32,557 nt of DNA from JBDNIO01 sp041688215 (GTDB lineage Bacteria; Pseudomonadota; Gammaproteobacteria; Nevskiales; Salinisphaeraceae), in assembly GCA_041688215.1 (NCBI GenBank), contig JBDNIO010000068.1:1-32557 (forward strand). The letters are read 5' to 3'. Positions 1 to 6,639 of the stretch are shown in pieces. The translations under genes were made by a program, and so were the position numbers. Every line of letters begins with the position of its first letter. The first letter of the stretch is position 1. The notes under the pieces are model-generated. The model was not told the DNA's origin, searched no databases, and saw only the letters and a list, made by a program, of their open reading frames with translations.

Positions 1-332
1 TCACCCTTGGACTGGCGTGTGCCTCGAAAAAACAGCCATCCGCTATACAGCAATAGCCACGGAAAAATAAAGCCCAGAAAACCGAACAGGCTGAGCAATA
101 CGTCGGCAAACCACGCGCCTGGTACGCCAAAGATATTGGAGACAGGCCGCCCCGACCCCAGGCCGGACCACCCCGGATCAGCCGCGTCGTAACTGATCAA
201 CGCCGCCAGCAAAAACAGGGTACAGGCCGCGGCGCCAAACAATACCGCCTCGCGCAGCAACCGCCCCAGGCGTTGCTGGTAGCGATTGGGAGCCTGCTCG
301 GACGCTTTCGTGCGTCTGGCTGCGCGTGCCAT
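1..332 (-). CDS. ftsK: DNA translocase FtsK, N-terminal membrane part (partial)
   Basis: This is the first 110 or so codons of FtsK, the septal DNA pump that couples chromosome dimer resolution to cell division; the rest lies beyond the left edge. The start is the ATG at 332, preceded in frame by a TGA four codons upstream, so no longer start exists. The translation shows a basic N-terminus, a first membrane helix (FGAAACTLFLLAALIS), the family signature SYDAADPGWS, then GAWFADVLLSLFGFLGF and a second helix. These are typical of the FtsK 4TM domain (established family knowledge). A perfect TATAAT lies on this strand at 405-400, but no good -35 box accompanies it. The gene diverges from the aat-side genes, as in other gammaproteobacteria where ftsK lies near trxB and aat. 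Confidence 0.93.
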   Translation of the reverse strand, partial: MARAARRTKASEQAPNRYQQRLGRLLREAVLFGAAACTLFLLAALISYDAADPGWSGLGSGRPVSNIFGVPGAWFADVLLSLFGFLGFIFPWLLLYSGWLFFRGTRQSKG

Positions 333-665
333 CAGGCGCGCTCATCCGGAACCAAGGCCCGGATATGCTGATCTATTTCGGCCATTATCATAGTCGCGAA
401 TTATAACTTAGTCGGCTCGCACCCCGCTTGAAAGCGGTGCACTGCATCCACATATTATTTATATTAGACTCAAGCATGAGGCGGGTACAGTGCCCTGACC
501 GGCTAATATATTAAAACACTTCGGCGCTTTTTTGCCCCTGGTGGCGTTGCAGATCGTCGCAATAACTAATGCTATTACTCCTCACTGCGCCTACCCAGGA
601 ACAAAAAATCACTCGAAGTTCTTTCAATCTATTAACCGAACAGAACACCAGCCGATAGATACATC
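333..665. other. Divergent intergenic region, no gene seen
   Basis: This AT-richer spacer separates ftsK (-) from the small + gene at 666. It holds a consensus -10 hexamer TATAAT on the - strand (405-400), a candidate ftsK promoter lacking a recognisable -35. An interrupted inverted repeat GCTTGA/TCAAGC lies at 426-431 and 470-475. On the + strand, 513-533 reads AAAACACTTCGGCGCTTTTTT, a weak UUCG-capped hairpin followed by a T run that could be a degraded terminator. Where related genomes have trxB, there is no coding remnant here that I can recognise. Confidence 0.5.
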
Positions 666-1001
666 ATGGGAATAAGACATTTTATTCTGACCAACGACGG
701 CCGCATCGAGGAATTTTCCGAAGATGAGGCCGCAGAAGTCGCCAACGGCAGTTCTGTGTTGTCGCAGTTCGCGGATTCTCGGCTGCGTTATGTACAAGTC
801 GCCTACGACGAAGAAACCGACAGCAGCGGCGAACTCAAAGTGCGCACCATGGGCGCGGTCATCACCTTTGACGAAGAAGGCCGCATCAATGGCGCGGGCT
901 CGCCCAACAAAAAATCGGAGGCGCTCTCGCGTTTCGAACACGACGCCTGCGTGCAGTACGCGTTGCGCGAAACGCTACCGGAACACTACGCATTGAATTA
1001 G
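666..1001 (+). CDS. Small uncharacterised cytosolic protein, 111 aa
   Basis: I do not recognise this protein. It is acidic, has no signal peptide, membrane segment or cysteine cluster (a single Cys near residue 99), and begins MGIRHFILTNDGRIEEFSED. The N-terminal strand-turn-strand look and the conserved-looking stretch VRTMGAVITFDEEGRI around residues 60-74 suggest a compact alpha/beta fold, but this is inference. Codon use resembles the neighbours (GC-rich third positions), supporting a real gene over the alternative frame at 724-996. The start at 666 has only a poor ribosome site (GATAGA). It lies 38 bases before the FemAB-like gene on the same strand and may be co-transcribed with it and aat. 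Confidence 0.7.
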   Translation: MGIRHFILTNDGRIEEFSEDEAAEVANGSSVLSQFADSRLRYVQVAYDEETDSSGELKVRTMGAVITFDEEGRINGAGSPNKKSEALSRFEHDACVQYALRETLPEHYALN

Positions 1002-1039
1002 GCATTGATTCCGAGCGCCGGTCCGCGTACATAAGGGGC

Positions 1040-2197
1040 ATGCCCTGGACGCCCCAAACCCTGAATTCGCTCGACGCGGTTGCCGCCAGCGAATGGACCG
1101 CGTTATTGCCAACCATCAACGGCTGGCGCTACCCCTTCTCCAGCCACGAGTTTCTGCATACCCTGGAAACCACCGGCTGCGTCGGCGAAGAACTGGGCTG
1201 GCAACCTCGGCATTTATTGCTGCGCGACAGCAATGGCCGCTTGCGCGCGGCCGCGCCACTGTATGAAAAATTCAATTCCTACGGCGAATTCGTATTCGAT
1301 TTTTCCTGGGCTCAGGCCTACCGCCAGACCGGGCACAGCTATTATCCGAAACTCGTTTGCGCCGTACCCTACTCGCCTGTAACCGGTCCAAGATTACTAG
1401 CCGACAGCGAGGACGCGCGCACCGTACTTTGCGAACACTTGCTGGCACTGCCTGCCGCGCAACAAGCGTCCTCTCTGCATATGCTGTTTGCGGGTGCTGA
1501 CGACTACACCCAACTGCAAAAACACGGCGCCGTCCTGCGGCGCGATTGCCAGTATCAATGGTTTAACCGCGGTTATGAGGATTTTGACGAGTTCCTCGCC
1601 GCGCTGTCTTCCAAGCGGCGCAAGGAAATCCGGCGCGAACGCCGGCGCGTGGCCGAAGGCGGCATCCGTATGCGAGTACTGGCGCCCGCAGAAATTGATG
1701 ATGCGCTCTGGCAAACGCTGTATCTGTTCTACAGCCGCACCTATCTGGTACGCGGCCAGCGCCCCTATCTGACGCCGGAATTCTTTCTTGAAATCGGCCG
1801 CAAATTACCGGACCAAGTGTTGTTTTTTGTAGCCTACCGGGGCAACGAACCACTAGCTATGGCGTTCATGCTGCGCGATCACGACACCCTCTATGGCCGC
1901 CACTGGGGCTGCCTGCAGGATTACCACAGCCTGCATTTTGAGACCTGCTACTATGCCGGCATAGACTATTGCATCCGTCATGGCTTACGCCGCTTTGATG
2001 CCGGCGCCCAGGGCGAACACAAGATACGTCGCGGTTTTGAACCCATGGCCAGCTACTCCGCCCACTACTTGCTACACACCGGCCTGCAGGCCGCGGTGGC
2101 GGATTTTGTACAGCGCGAAGGGTCCATGGTGGCTGATTACCACGCCGACCTGCGCCGCAACTGCGCCTTTCCGGACGCCGCCGAGGTACAGCTTTGA
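1040..2197 (+). CDS. FemAB-like / GNAT-fold protein (COG3146, DUF482 type)
   Basis: This 385-residue protein resembles the FemAB-like GNAT family (Pfam FemAB_like, COG3146), whose members are predicted acyl- or aminoacyl-transferases of unproven substrate. Seen in the sequence: an N-terminal HEFLHTLE segment near 36-43, the aromatic stretch FVFDFSWAQAY at 84-94 followed by YYPKLVCAVPYSPVTGPRL, a basic run KRRKEIRRERRR at 192-203, and a C-terminal FDAGAQGEHKIRRGFEP characteristic of the family. There is no signal peptide. The ATG at 1040 is only one base past AAGGGG, closer than a normal Shine-Dalgarno spacing, so the exact start is uncertain. Its stop overlaps the TTG start of aat by four bases. 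Fem-type enzymes use aminoacyl-tRNAs, so coupling to Aat is suggestive but unproven. Confidence 0.88.
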   Translation: MPWTPQTLNSLDAVAASEWTALLPTINGWRYPFSSHEFLHTLETTGCVGEELGWQPRHLLLRDSNGRLRAAAPLYEKFNSYGEFVFDFSWAQAYRQTGHSYYPKLVCAVPYSPVTGPRLLADSEDARTVLCEHLLALPAAQQASSLHMLFAGADDYTQLQKHGAVLRRDCQYQWFNRGYEDFDEFLAALSSKRRKEIRRERRRVAEGGIRMRVLAPAEIDDALWQTLYLFYSRTYLVRGQRPYLTPEFFLEIGRKLPDQVLFFVAYRGNEPLAMAFMLRDHDTLYGRHWGCLQDYHSLHFETCYYAGIDYCIRHGLRRFDAGAQGEHKIRRGFEPMASYSAHYLLHTGLQAAVADFVQREGSMVADYHADLRRNCAFPDAAEVQL

Positions 2198-2934
2198 CCG
2201 CCCTGCGTCTGTACTGGCTGGACCCGGCCGACCCGGATGGCGCTTTTCCCGACCCCAGCATGGCCCTGGAGCAACCCAACGGCCTGCTTGCGATGGGCGG
2301 AGATCTGTCGCCAACGCGTCTGCACAACGCCTACGCCGAAGGCATATTTCCCTGGTATAACCCGGAAGAATCGATACTCTGGTGGTCCCCCAACCCACGC
2401 GCGGTGTTCGCGACCGATAAAATACATATATCGCGGCGATTGGCGCGCACTCTGCGCAAAGGCGATTTCGCGGTCACGCTGGATCGTGATTTCCCCGCGG
2501 TACTGGCGGGTTGCGCAGGCACGCGCAGCACCAACCCCGGCACCTGGCTAGGGAGTGAAATGCGTAGCGCCTATCACCGCTTGCACAACAACGGCGAGGC
2601 CCACTCGGTAGAAGTCTGGCGTGACGGGCATCTGATCGGCGGGCTCTACGGCGTGTCCCATGGCCGCATGTTTTTCGGCGAATCGATGTTTTCGGCTGAA
2701 CCGGACGCATCCAAAATCGCTTTGGTGTTATTGGCGCGGCAATTGGCCGCCTGGGGCTTTCCCTTGATGGACGGCCAGGTCGGCTCACCGCATCTCTACC
2801 GCATGGGCGCCTTCGATATGCCGCGCGACGATTTTGTACACCTGCTGCGTGAGGTGCGAACCCAGGTGGCACCGCCTGCGCCCTGGACATTCGATATTGA
2901 GGTGCCCGGGTCTGCACAACACCTGCCCAAATAA
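2194..2934 (+). CDS. aat: Leucyl/phenylalanyl-tRNA-protein transferase Aat
   Basis: Aat transfers Leu or Phe from charged tRNA to proteins with N-terminal Arg or Lys, creating N-degrons that ClpS delivers to ClpAP; clpA and clpS lie a few kilobases away. The 246-residue length is normal. Visible signatures are LLAMGGDLSP (residues 31-40), EGIFPWYNPEESILWWSPNPR (about 49-69), the EVWRDGHLIGGLYGVSHGRMFFGESMFS core in the middle, and DGQVGSPHLYRMGA near the C-terminus. The start is TTG at 2194, overlapping the preceding stop (TTGA) and preceded by GAGG at 2183-2186, which implies translational coupling. The related ate gene, found between aat and infA in Pseudomonas, is absent here. Confidence 0.96.
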   Translation: MTALRLYWLDPADPDGAFPDPSMALEQPNGLLAMGGDLSPTRLHNAYAEGIFPWYNPEESILWWSPNPRAVFATDKIHISRRLARTLRKGDFAVTLDRDFPAVLAGCAGTRSTNPGTWLGSEMRSAYHRLHNNGEAHSVEVWRDGHLIGGLYGVSHGRMFFGESMFSAEPDASKIALVLLARQLAAWGFPLMDGQVGSPHLYRMGAFDMPRDDFVHLLREVRTQVAPPAPWTFDIEVPGSAQHLPK

Positions 2935-2990
2935 TGTGGTCACCGGCGGCGGCATCCAGCGCGCGTAAATTCGCGTAAAACCTGCATAAA

Positions 2991-3019
2991 TTGATTCACA
3001 GCGCACTTTCCCCGATAAT
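2991..3019 (+). promoter_or_regulatory. Sigma-70-type promoter for infA
   Basis: TTGATT at 2991-2996 and GATAAT at 3014-3019 are separated by exactly 17 bases, a near-consensus pair located 37 bases before the infA start. Transcription would begin near 3026, leaving a roughly 30-base leader that ends in the ribosome site GGAG at 3049-3052. Confidence 0.65.
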
Positions 3020-3055
3020 CGCGCGCCCTCACCTTAAAAGAGAACGACGGAGTAC

Positions 3056-3274
3056 ATGGCAAAGGAAGAACATATCGAGATGGAAGGCACGGTGGTTGAA
3101 ACCCTGCCCAACACCACATTCCGCGTTAAGCTGGAAAACGGCCATATCGTTACGGCCCATATTTCCGGCAAGATGCGCAAGCACTATATTCGAATTCTGC
3201 GCGGTGACGCGGTTACCGTGCAGCTCACGCCTTACGACCTGTCCAAGGGCCGTATCACCTACCGCGGCCGCTAA
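3056..3274 (+). CDS. infA: Translation initiation factor IF-1
   Basis: IF-1 is the 72-residue S1/OB-fold protein that binds the ribosomal A site and assists IF-2 and IF-3 during initiation. The translation matches the bacterial family throughout: MAKEEHIEMEGTVVETLPN, then FRVKLENGH, HISGKMRKHYIRILRGD and a C-terminus of SKGRITYRGR. Length is exactly that of E. coli IF-1. GGAG lies four bases before the ATG. It is flanked upstream by aat, as in enterics, and followed by a hairpin at 3291-3314. Its own strong promoter at 2991-3019 indicates expression independent of the aat unit. Confidence 0.98.
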   Translation: MAKEEHIEMEGTVVETLPNTTFRVKLENGHIVTAHISGKMRKHYIRILRGDAVTVQLTPYDLSKGRITYRGR

Positions 3275-3290
3275 AACACCTTTACCACTC

Positions 3291-3314
3291 AGGCTTGCAG
3301 TCCAAGGCAAGCCT
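3291..3314 (+). terminator. Hairpin downstream of infA (possible terminator or processing site)
   Basis: AGGCTTGC (3291-3298) and GCAAGCCT (3307-3314) form a perfect 8-bp stem with an 8-base loop, 16 bases after the infA stop. No T run follows, so it may be a 3'-end stabiliser rather than an intrinsic terminator. It covers the TTG at 3314, which argues against that codon as the start of the next gene. Confidence 0.45.
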
Positions 3315-3334
3315 TGCACGCACCCGCCGCCGGC

Positions 3335-3697
3335 ATGTCGTCCCCCACGCTAAGTAAACAACAAATAGAAGCCCTTGAAACGCGGCTTGCCAGCCTGCGT
3401 GCCGAACTCGAAGCGGCTATTTCCCAGGGCAAGGAAGGCGCCGCGCCGGTGGAACTGGACCAGACCCGTGTCGGGCGCCTGTCGCGCATGGACGCGATGC
3501 AGGGTCAGGCCATGGCGAAAGCCGCAAACGAGCGCGCCGCGCTCGAACTTGCGCAGGTCAAGGCTGCGCAACGCCGGCTGTCGGATGCTGATTTTGGGCT
3601 TTGCCTGGATTGCGATGAGGCTATCGCGTGGCCGCGTTTGCAGCTAAACCCCGGCGTACGTCTATGCATAACCTGCGCGCAGCAGCGCGAAGTCTAA
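3335..3697 (+). CDS. DksA/TraR-family C4 zinc-finger protein
   Basis: This 120-residue protein is a small DksA/TraR-type factor. The C-terminal zinc finger is Cys90-X2-Cys93-X17-Cys111-X2-Cys114, the exact DksA spacing, within FGLCLDCDEAIAWPRLQLNP. The N-terminal half is a predicted coiled coil (KQQIEALETRLASLRAELEAA and ANERAALELAQVKAAQRRLSDAD). DksA-family proteins insert the coiled coil into the RNA polymerase secondary channel and act with ppGpp; whether this one binds polymerase is inference. At the coiled-coil tip it reads LDQTRVGRLSRMDAMQGQ, so it is likely a shorter paralogue rather than DksA itself. I chose ATG 3335 because the in-frame TTG at 3314 sits in a hairpin. The gene lies between infA and convergent clpA. 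Confidence 0.87.
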   Translation: MSSPTLSKQQIEALETRLASLRAELEAAISQGKEGAAPVELDQTRVGRLSRMDAMQGQAMAKAANERAALELAQVKAAQRRLSDADFGLCLDCDEAIAWPRLQLNPGVRLCITCAQQREV

Positions 3698-3747
3698 GAT
3701 CGAAACTGCAGGAACTTTTTCAAACAAAGACTAATTTTCTAAACGCC

Positions 3748-6009
3748 TCACGCCTCCGCAGTCTCGCGCGGACTCACATCTAGCTCCAGGCTACCGTCGA
3801 CCTCGCGCACGATTACTTGCCCACCACCGGCCAGACGGCCGAACAGCAGTTCTTCAGCCAGGGGACGCTTGATGTTGTCCTGAATAAGGCGTGCCATCGG
3901 ACGTGCGCCCATTTTCGGGTCGTAACCTTGTTTGGCCAACCACTCGCGTGCGGCCGGCTCGATTACCAGGCTTACACCGCGGGCTTCGAGTTGCGCCTCG
4001 AGCTGCATAACAAACTTGTCGACCACGCGTTCGACCACATCGCCGGAAAGCGCCTCGAACTGAATTATTGCGTCGATGCGGTTGCGAAATTCCGGGCTAA
4101 AGCTGCGGCGGATGATTTCCATACCGTCGGAGGTGTTGTCCTGCTCGGCAAAGCCAATCGAGCGGCGCGCCATGTCTTCGGCGCCGGCGTTGGTGGTCAT
4201 AACCAGAATAATGTTGCGGAAATCAGCTTGCCGGCCATTGTTATCAGTGAGCTTTCCGTGGTCCATAACCTGCAGTAACAGGTTGAAAACATCGGGGTGG
4301 GCCTTTTCAATTTCGTCAAGCAAAACAACTGAGTGTGGCTGTTTTGTCACAGCTTCGGTTAAAAGCCCGCCCTGGTCGAAACCGACATAGCCGGGTGGCG
4401 CACCGATCAGGCGCGATACCGTGTGCCGCTCCATGTATTCAGACATGTCAAAGCGCACCAGCTCGACCCCGAGATGCAGCGCCAGTTGCTTGGTCACTTC
4501 GGTTTTACCAACGCCGGTAGGCCCGGCGAACAGGAACGAGCCAATGGGTTTGTCGGGATTATCCAGCCCCGAGCGTGCCATCTTTATAGCACTGGCCAGG
4601 GTATCCACGGCCCTGTTCTGGCCGAAGATTACCAGTTTGAGATCCCGTTCCAGATTCTTGAGCGTATCGCGGTCGGTGCGCGACACGCTCTTCGGCGGAA
4701 TGCGGGCGATGCGCGCGACCATTTCCTCGATGTCGTAAACCTGCACGGTTTTGCGTTTGCGGCTGATTGGGCGCAGGCGCAGACGCGCGCCGACTTCGTC
4801 GATTACATCGATAGCCTTGTCCGGCAGATGCCGGTCATTGATGTGGCGCGCGGACAATTCCGCTGCTGCTTCCAGCGCAGGCATGGTGTAGCGAACTTGA
4901 TGGTGATCTTCAAAACGCGACTTCAAGCCCTTGAGTATTAATACAGTTTCCGCAACGGAAGGCTCCGGCACATCGATTTTCTGGAAGCGCCGGGCCAGTG
5001 CGCGGTCCTTTTCGAAAACACCGCGGAATTCCTGGTAGGTGGTTGCACCAATGCAACGCAGTTCGCCGGAGGCCAGCATGGGCTTGATCAGGTTGGAGGC
5101 GTCCATCACGCCGCCGGATGCCGCACCCGCGCCGATAATGGTGTGGATTTCGTCGATGAACAGTACCGAATCCTTCTGCTTTTTAAGTTGCGCGAGCACG
5201 CCCTTCAGGCGTTTCTCGAAGTCGCCACGATATTTGGTACCAGCAATAAGGGCGCCTAAATCCAGCGCATAAATGGTGCTATGGGCCAGAACCTCTGGCA
5301 CGCGATCCTCGACCACTATTAACGCCAGTCCTTCGGCAATAGCAGTTTTACCTACGCCCGCTTCACCGACCAGCAACGGGTTGTTCTTGCGGCGGCGGCA
5401 AAGCGTTTGTATGACGCGTTCAATTTCATGATCGCGGCCTATCAGCGGGTCAATAAAGCCCTCGGCTGCGCGTTTGTTCAGGTTGGTGGCGAATTGCTCC
5501 AGCGGGCTTTTGCCGTCTTCGGGTGTGGCTTCGCCTTCTTTTTCCGCCGCAACGTCTTCGGCTTCCTCTTCGATCTGGTTCTTGGCAATGCCATGGGACA
5601 CGAAATTGATCACATCAAGACGCGTTATGCCCTGCTCGTTCAACAAATATACGCCGTGTGAGTCCTGTTCCGAAAATATGGCCACCAGAACGTTCACGGC
5701 CGTGACCTCTTTCTTGCCGGAGGACTGCACGCTATATACGGCGCGCTGCAGTACCCGCTGGAAGCCCAGAGTGGGTTGCACTTGCTGCTCGATCGCATCG
5801 TGTACCTGGGGCACATGGGTTTCAATGTAGCCCTGCAGCTCATGCTCAAGTTTTTGCACGTCGCCGTCACAGGCCTGCAGTACTTCGATTACCGCAGGAT
5901 TATCCAGCAGGCTTAATAGTAGATGTTCGACCGTGAGCATTTCATGCCCCTGGCGGCGGGCCACCATAAAGGCGGCATCGAGCGCGGTTTGTAATTCCTG
6001 ACTTAGCAT
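3748..6009 (-). CDS. clpA: ATP-dependent Clp protease ATP-binding subunit ClpA
   Basis: ClpA is the AAA+ unfoldase that forms a hexamer on ClpP and degrades ssrA-tagged and N-degron substrates. At 753 residues it has the family length. Domains in order: Clp N-domain (1-145), an acidic linker (EEEAEDVAAEKEGE), AAA domain 1 with Walker A GEAGVGKT at 215-222 and Walker B VLFIDEIHT, and AAA domain 2 with GPTGVGKT near residue 490 and VVLLDEIEKAH. The ClpP-docking IGF loop (RRSIGFAEQ) and a C-terminal D2-small domain are present. There is no ClpB-type middle domain, which separates it from ClpB and ClpC. It is downstream of clpS on the same strand, with a 155-base spacer that holds a three-hairpin repeat. 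Confidence 0.98.
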   Translation of the reverse strand: MLSQELQTALDAAFMVARRQGHEMLTVEHLLLSLLDNPAVIEVLQACDGDVQKLEHELQGYIETHVPQVHDAIEQQVQPTLGFQRVLQRAVYSVQSSGKKEVTAVNVLVAIFSEQDSHGVYLLNEQGITRLDVINFVSHGIAKNQIEEEAEDVAAEKEGEATPEDGKSPLEQFATNLNKRAAEGFIDPLIGRDHEIERVIQTLCRRRKNNPLLVGEAGVGKTAIAEGLALIVVEDRVPEVLAHSTIYALDLGALIAGTKYRGDFEKRLKGVLAQLKKQKDSVLFIDEIHTIIGAGAASGGVMDASNLIKPMLASGELRCIGATTYQEFRGVFEKDRALARRFQKIDVPEPSVAETVLILKGLKSRFEDHHQVRYTMPALEAAAELSARHINDRHLPDKAIDVIDEVGARLRLRPISRKRKTVQVYDIEEMVARIARIPPKSVSRTDRDTLKNLERDLKLVIFGQNRAVDTLASAIKMARSGLDNPDKPIGSFLFAGPTGVGKTEVTKQLALHLGVELVRFDMSEYMERHTVSRLIGAPPGYVGFDQGGLLTEAVTKQPHSVVLLDEIEKAHPDVFNLLLQVMDHGKLTDNNGRQADFRNIILVMTTNAGAEDMARRSIGFAEQDNTSDGMEIIRRSFSPEFRNRIDAIIQFEALSGDVVERVVDKFVMQLEAQLEARGVSLVIEPAAREWLAKQGYDPKMGARPMARLIQDNIKRPLAEELLFGRLAGGGQVIVREVDGSLELDVSPRETAEA

Positions 6010-6055
6010 TTCGTGCCTGTCCCCGGCATCGGCCGAGTTAGTGTATTAATTGTTC

Positions 6056-6154
6056 GTTGCCTCGGGTCAAGACCCGCGACAACTATCCAAGGGGAGAGCT
6101 ACGCTTCTCCCCTTTGGAAACCCCATTCAGGGTTGTATCCGCCGCATGCGGCGG
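6056..6154 (-). repeat. Three-hairpin intergenic repeat, copy 1 (clpS-clpA spacer)
   Basis: Reading the - strand, this copy has three hairpins in order: the 16-base palindrome CCGCCGCATGCGGCGG (6154-6139); a long palindrome running CCAAAGGGGAGA to TCTCCCCTTGG (6117-6087); and a stem GTTG/CAAC enclosing CGGGT-CAAG-ACCCG (6083-6056). Twenty-two consecutive bases (6126-6105) are identical to 30843-30864 of copy 2, which has the same three-part order and the same orientation relative to its flanking genes. It separates clpS from clpA and would be transcribed if these genes are co-transcribed. Confidence 0.85.
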
Positions 6155-6164
6155 GAGTTAGTCA

Positions 6165-6488
6165 TTACGCTTTCTCCATAGTACACAAGAGTGGGTGCTG
6201 ATGTGCATGCGCGTGTTCGTTAACCTGCGCCATTTTGGTCTCGGCGATTTGCGCGCTGTAGGTGCCCGCTACGGCCTTGCCGCGGGTGTGCACCACCAGC
6301 ATGATCTGCACGGCCTTGTCCCTGGGCAGCGCGAAAAACTGCTGCAGGGTTTCCACCACAAAGTCCATGGGGGTGTAGTCATCGTTGTGCATGATAACTT
6401 TGTACAACGGTGGCTGTTTAAGTTTGGGGCGAGCCTCCTCAACTGCAAGGCCTGCGTCTGAATCTGATTGCTGGTCGCTTTGGCTCAT
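6165..6488 (-). CDS. clpS: ClpA adaptor ClpS
   Basis: ClpS is the N-end-rule adaptor that binds proteins with N-terminal Leu, Phe, Tyr or Trp and hands them to ClpA. The 107-residue protein has a flexible N-terminus (about 25 residues), then YKVIMHNDDYTPMDFVVETL with the substrate-binding Asn35-Asp36-Asp37, and VVHTRGKAVAGTYSAQIAETK with His67, equivalent to the E. coli pocket His66. The C-terminus is His- and Glu-rich (NEHAHAHQHPL), which is usual. Together with aat and clpA it completes a leucine/phenylalanine N-degron pathway within this window. Unusually its upstream neighbour is plsX, 151 bases away on the same strand, instead of cspD or icd. Confidence 0.97.
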   Translation of the reverse strand: MSQSDQQSDSDAGLAVEEARPKLKQPPLYKVIMHNDDYTPMDFVVETLQQFFALPRDKAVQIMLVVHTRGKAVAGTYSAQIAETKMAQVNEHAHAHQHPLLCTMEKA

Positions 6489-6540
6489 GGATAATGTTTT
6501 TACGGCACGCGGGGGGTTATTTTAACGCGAATCAGGTCGT

Positions 6541-6558
6541 CGCGCCGAGGGCGGCGCG
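6541..6558 (-). other. GC-rich hairpin between plsX and clpS
   Basis: CGCGCCG (6541-6547) and CGGCGCG (6552-6558) make a perfect 7-bp stem with a 4-base loop in the 151-base spacer between the plsX stop and the clpS start. No T run follows it on the - strand, so it may be an mRNA-stabilising element or a factor-dependent end of the plsX transcript. Function is not determinable from the sequence. Confidence 0.35.
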
Positions 6559-6639
6559 CAGGCTCTTTATGACCATCGGAGGACGGTCGGGTTCGGTTTT
6601 TTTCGAAAAGTCAGCGCGCAGAAACAGGCTGAAGGCGAA

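Noticed and set aside
3314..3334. TTG 3314 as the start of the DksA-like gene
   Set aside because: It lies at the end of the hairpin after infA and adds a non-conserved MHAPAAG; ATG 3335 is more likely, though it lacks a clear ribosome site.
3698..3747. tRNA-Ser gene expected near clpA by analogy with E. coli serW
   Set aside because: The 50-base gap is too short and shows no cloverleaf; no tRNA was seen anywhere in the window.
4423..4941. Open + strand frame of 172 codons antisense to clpA
   Set aside because: It overlaps conserved ClpA AAA segments, has no recognisable domain or ribosome site, and is typical shadow reading.
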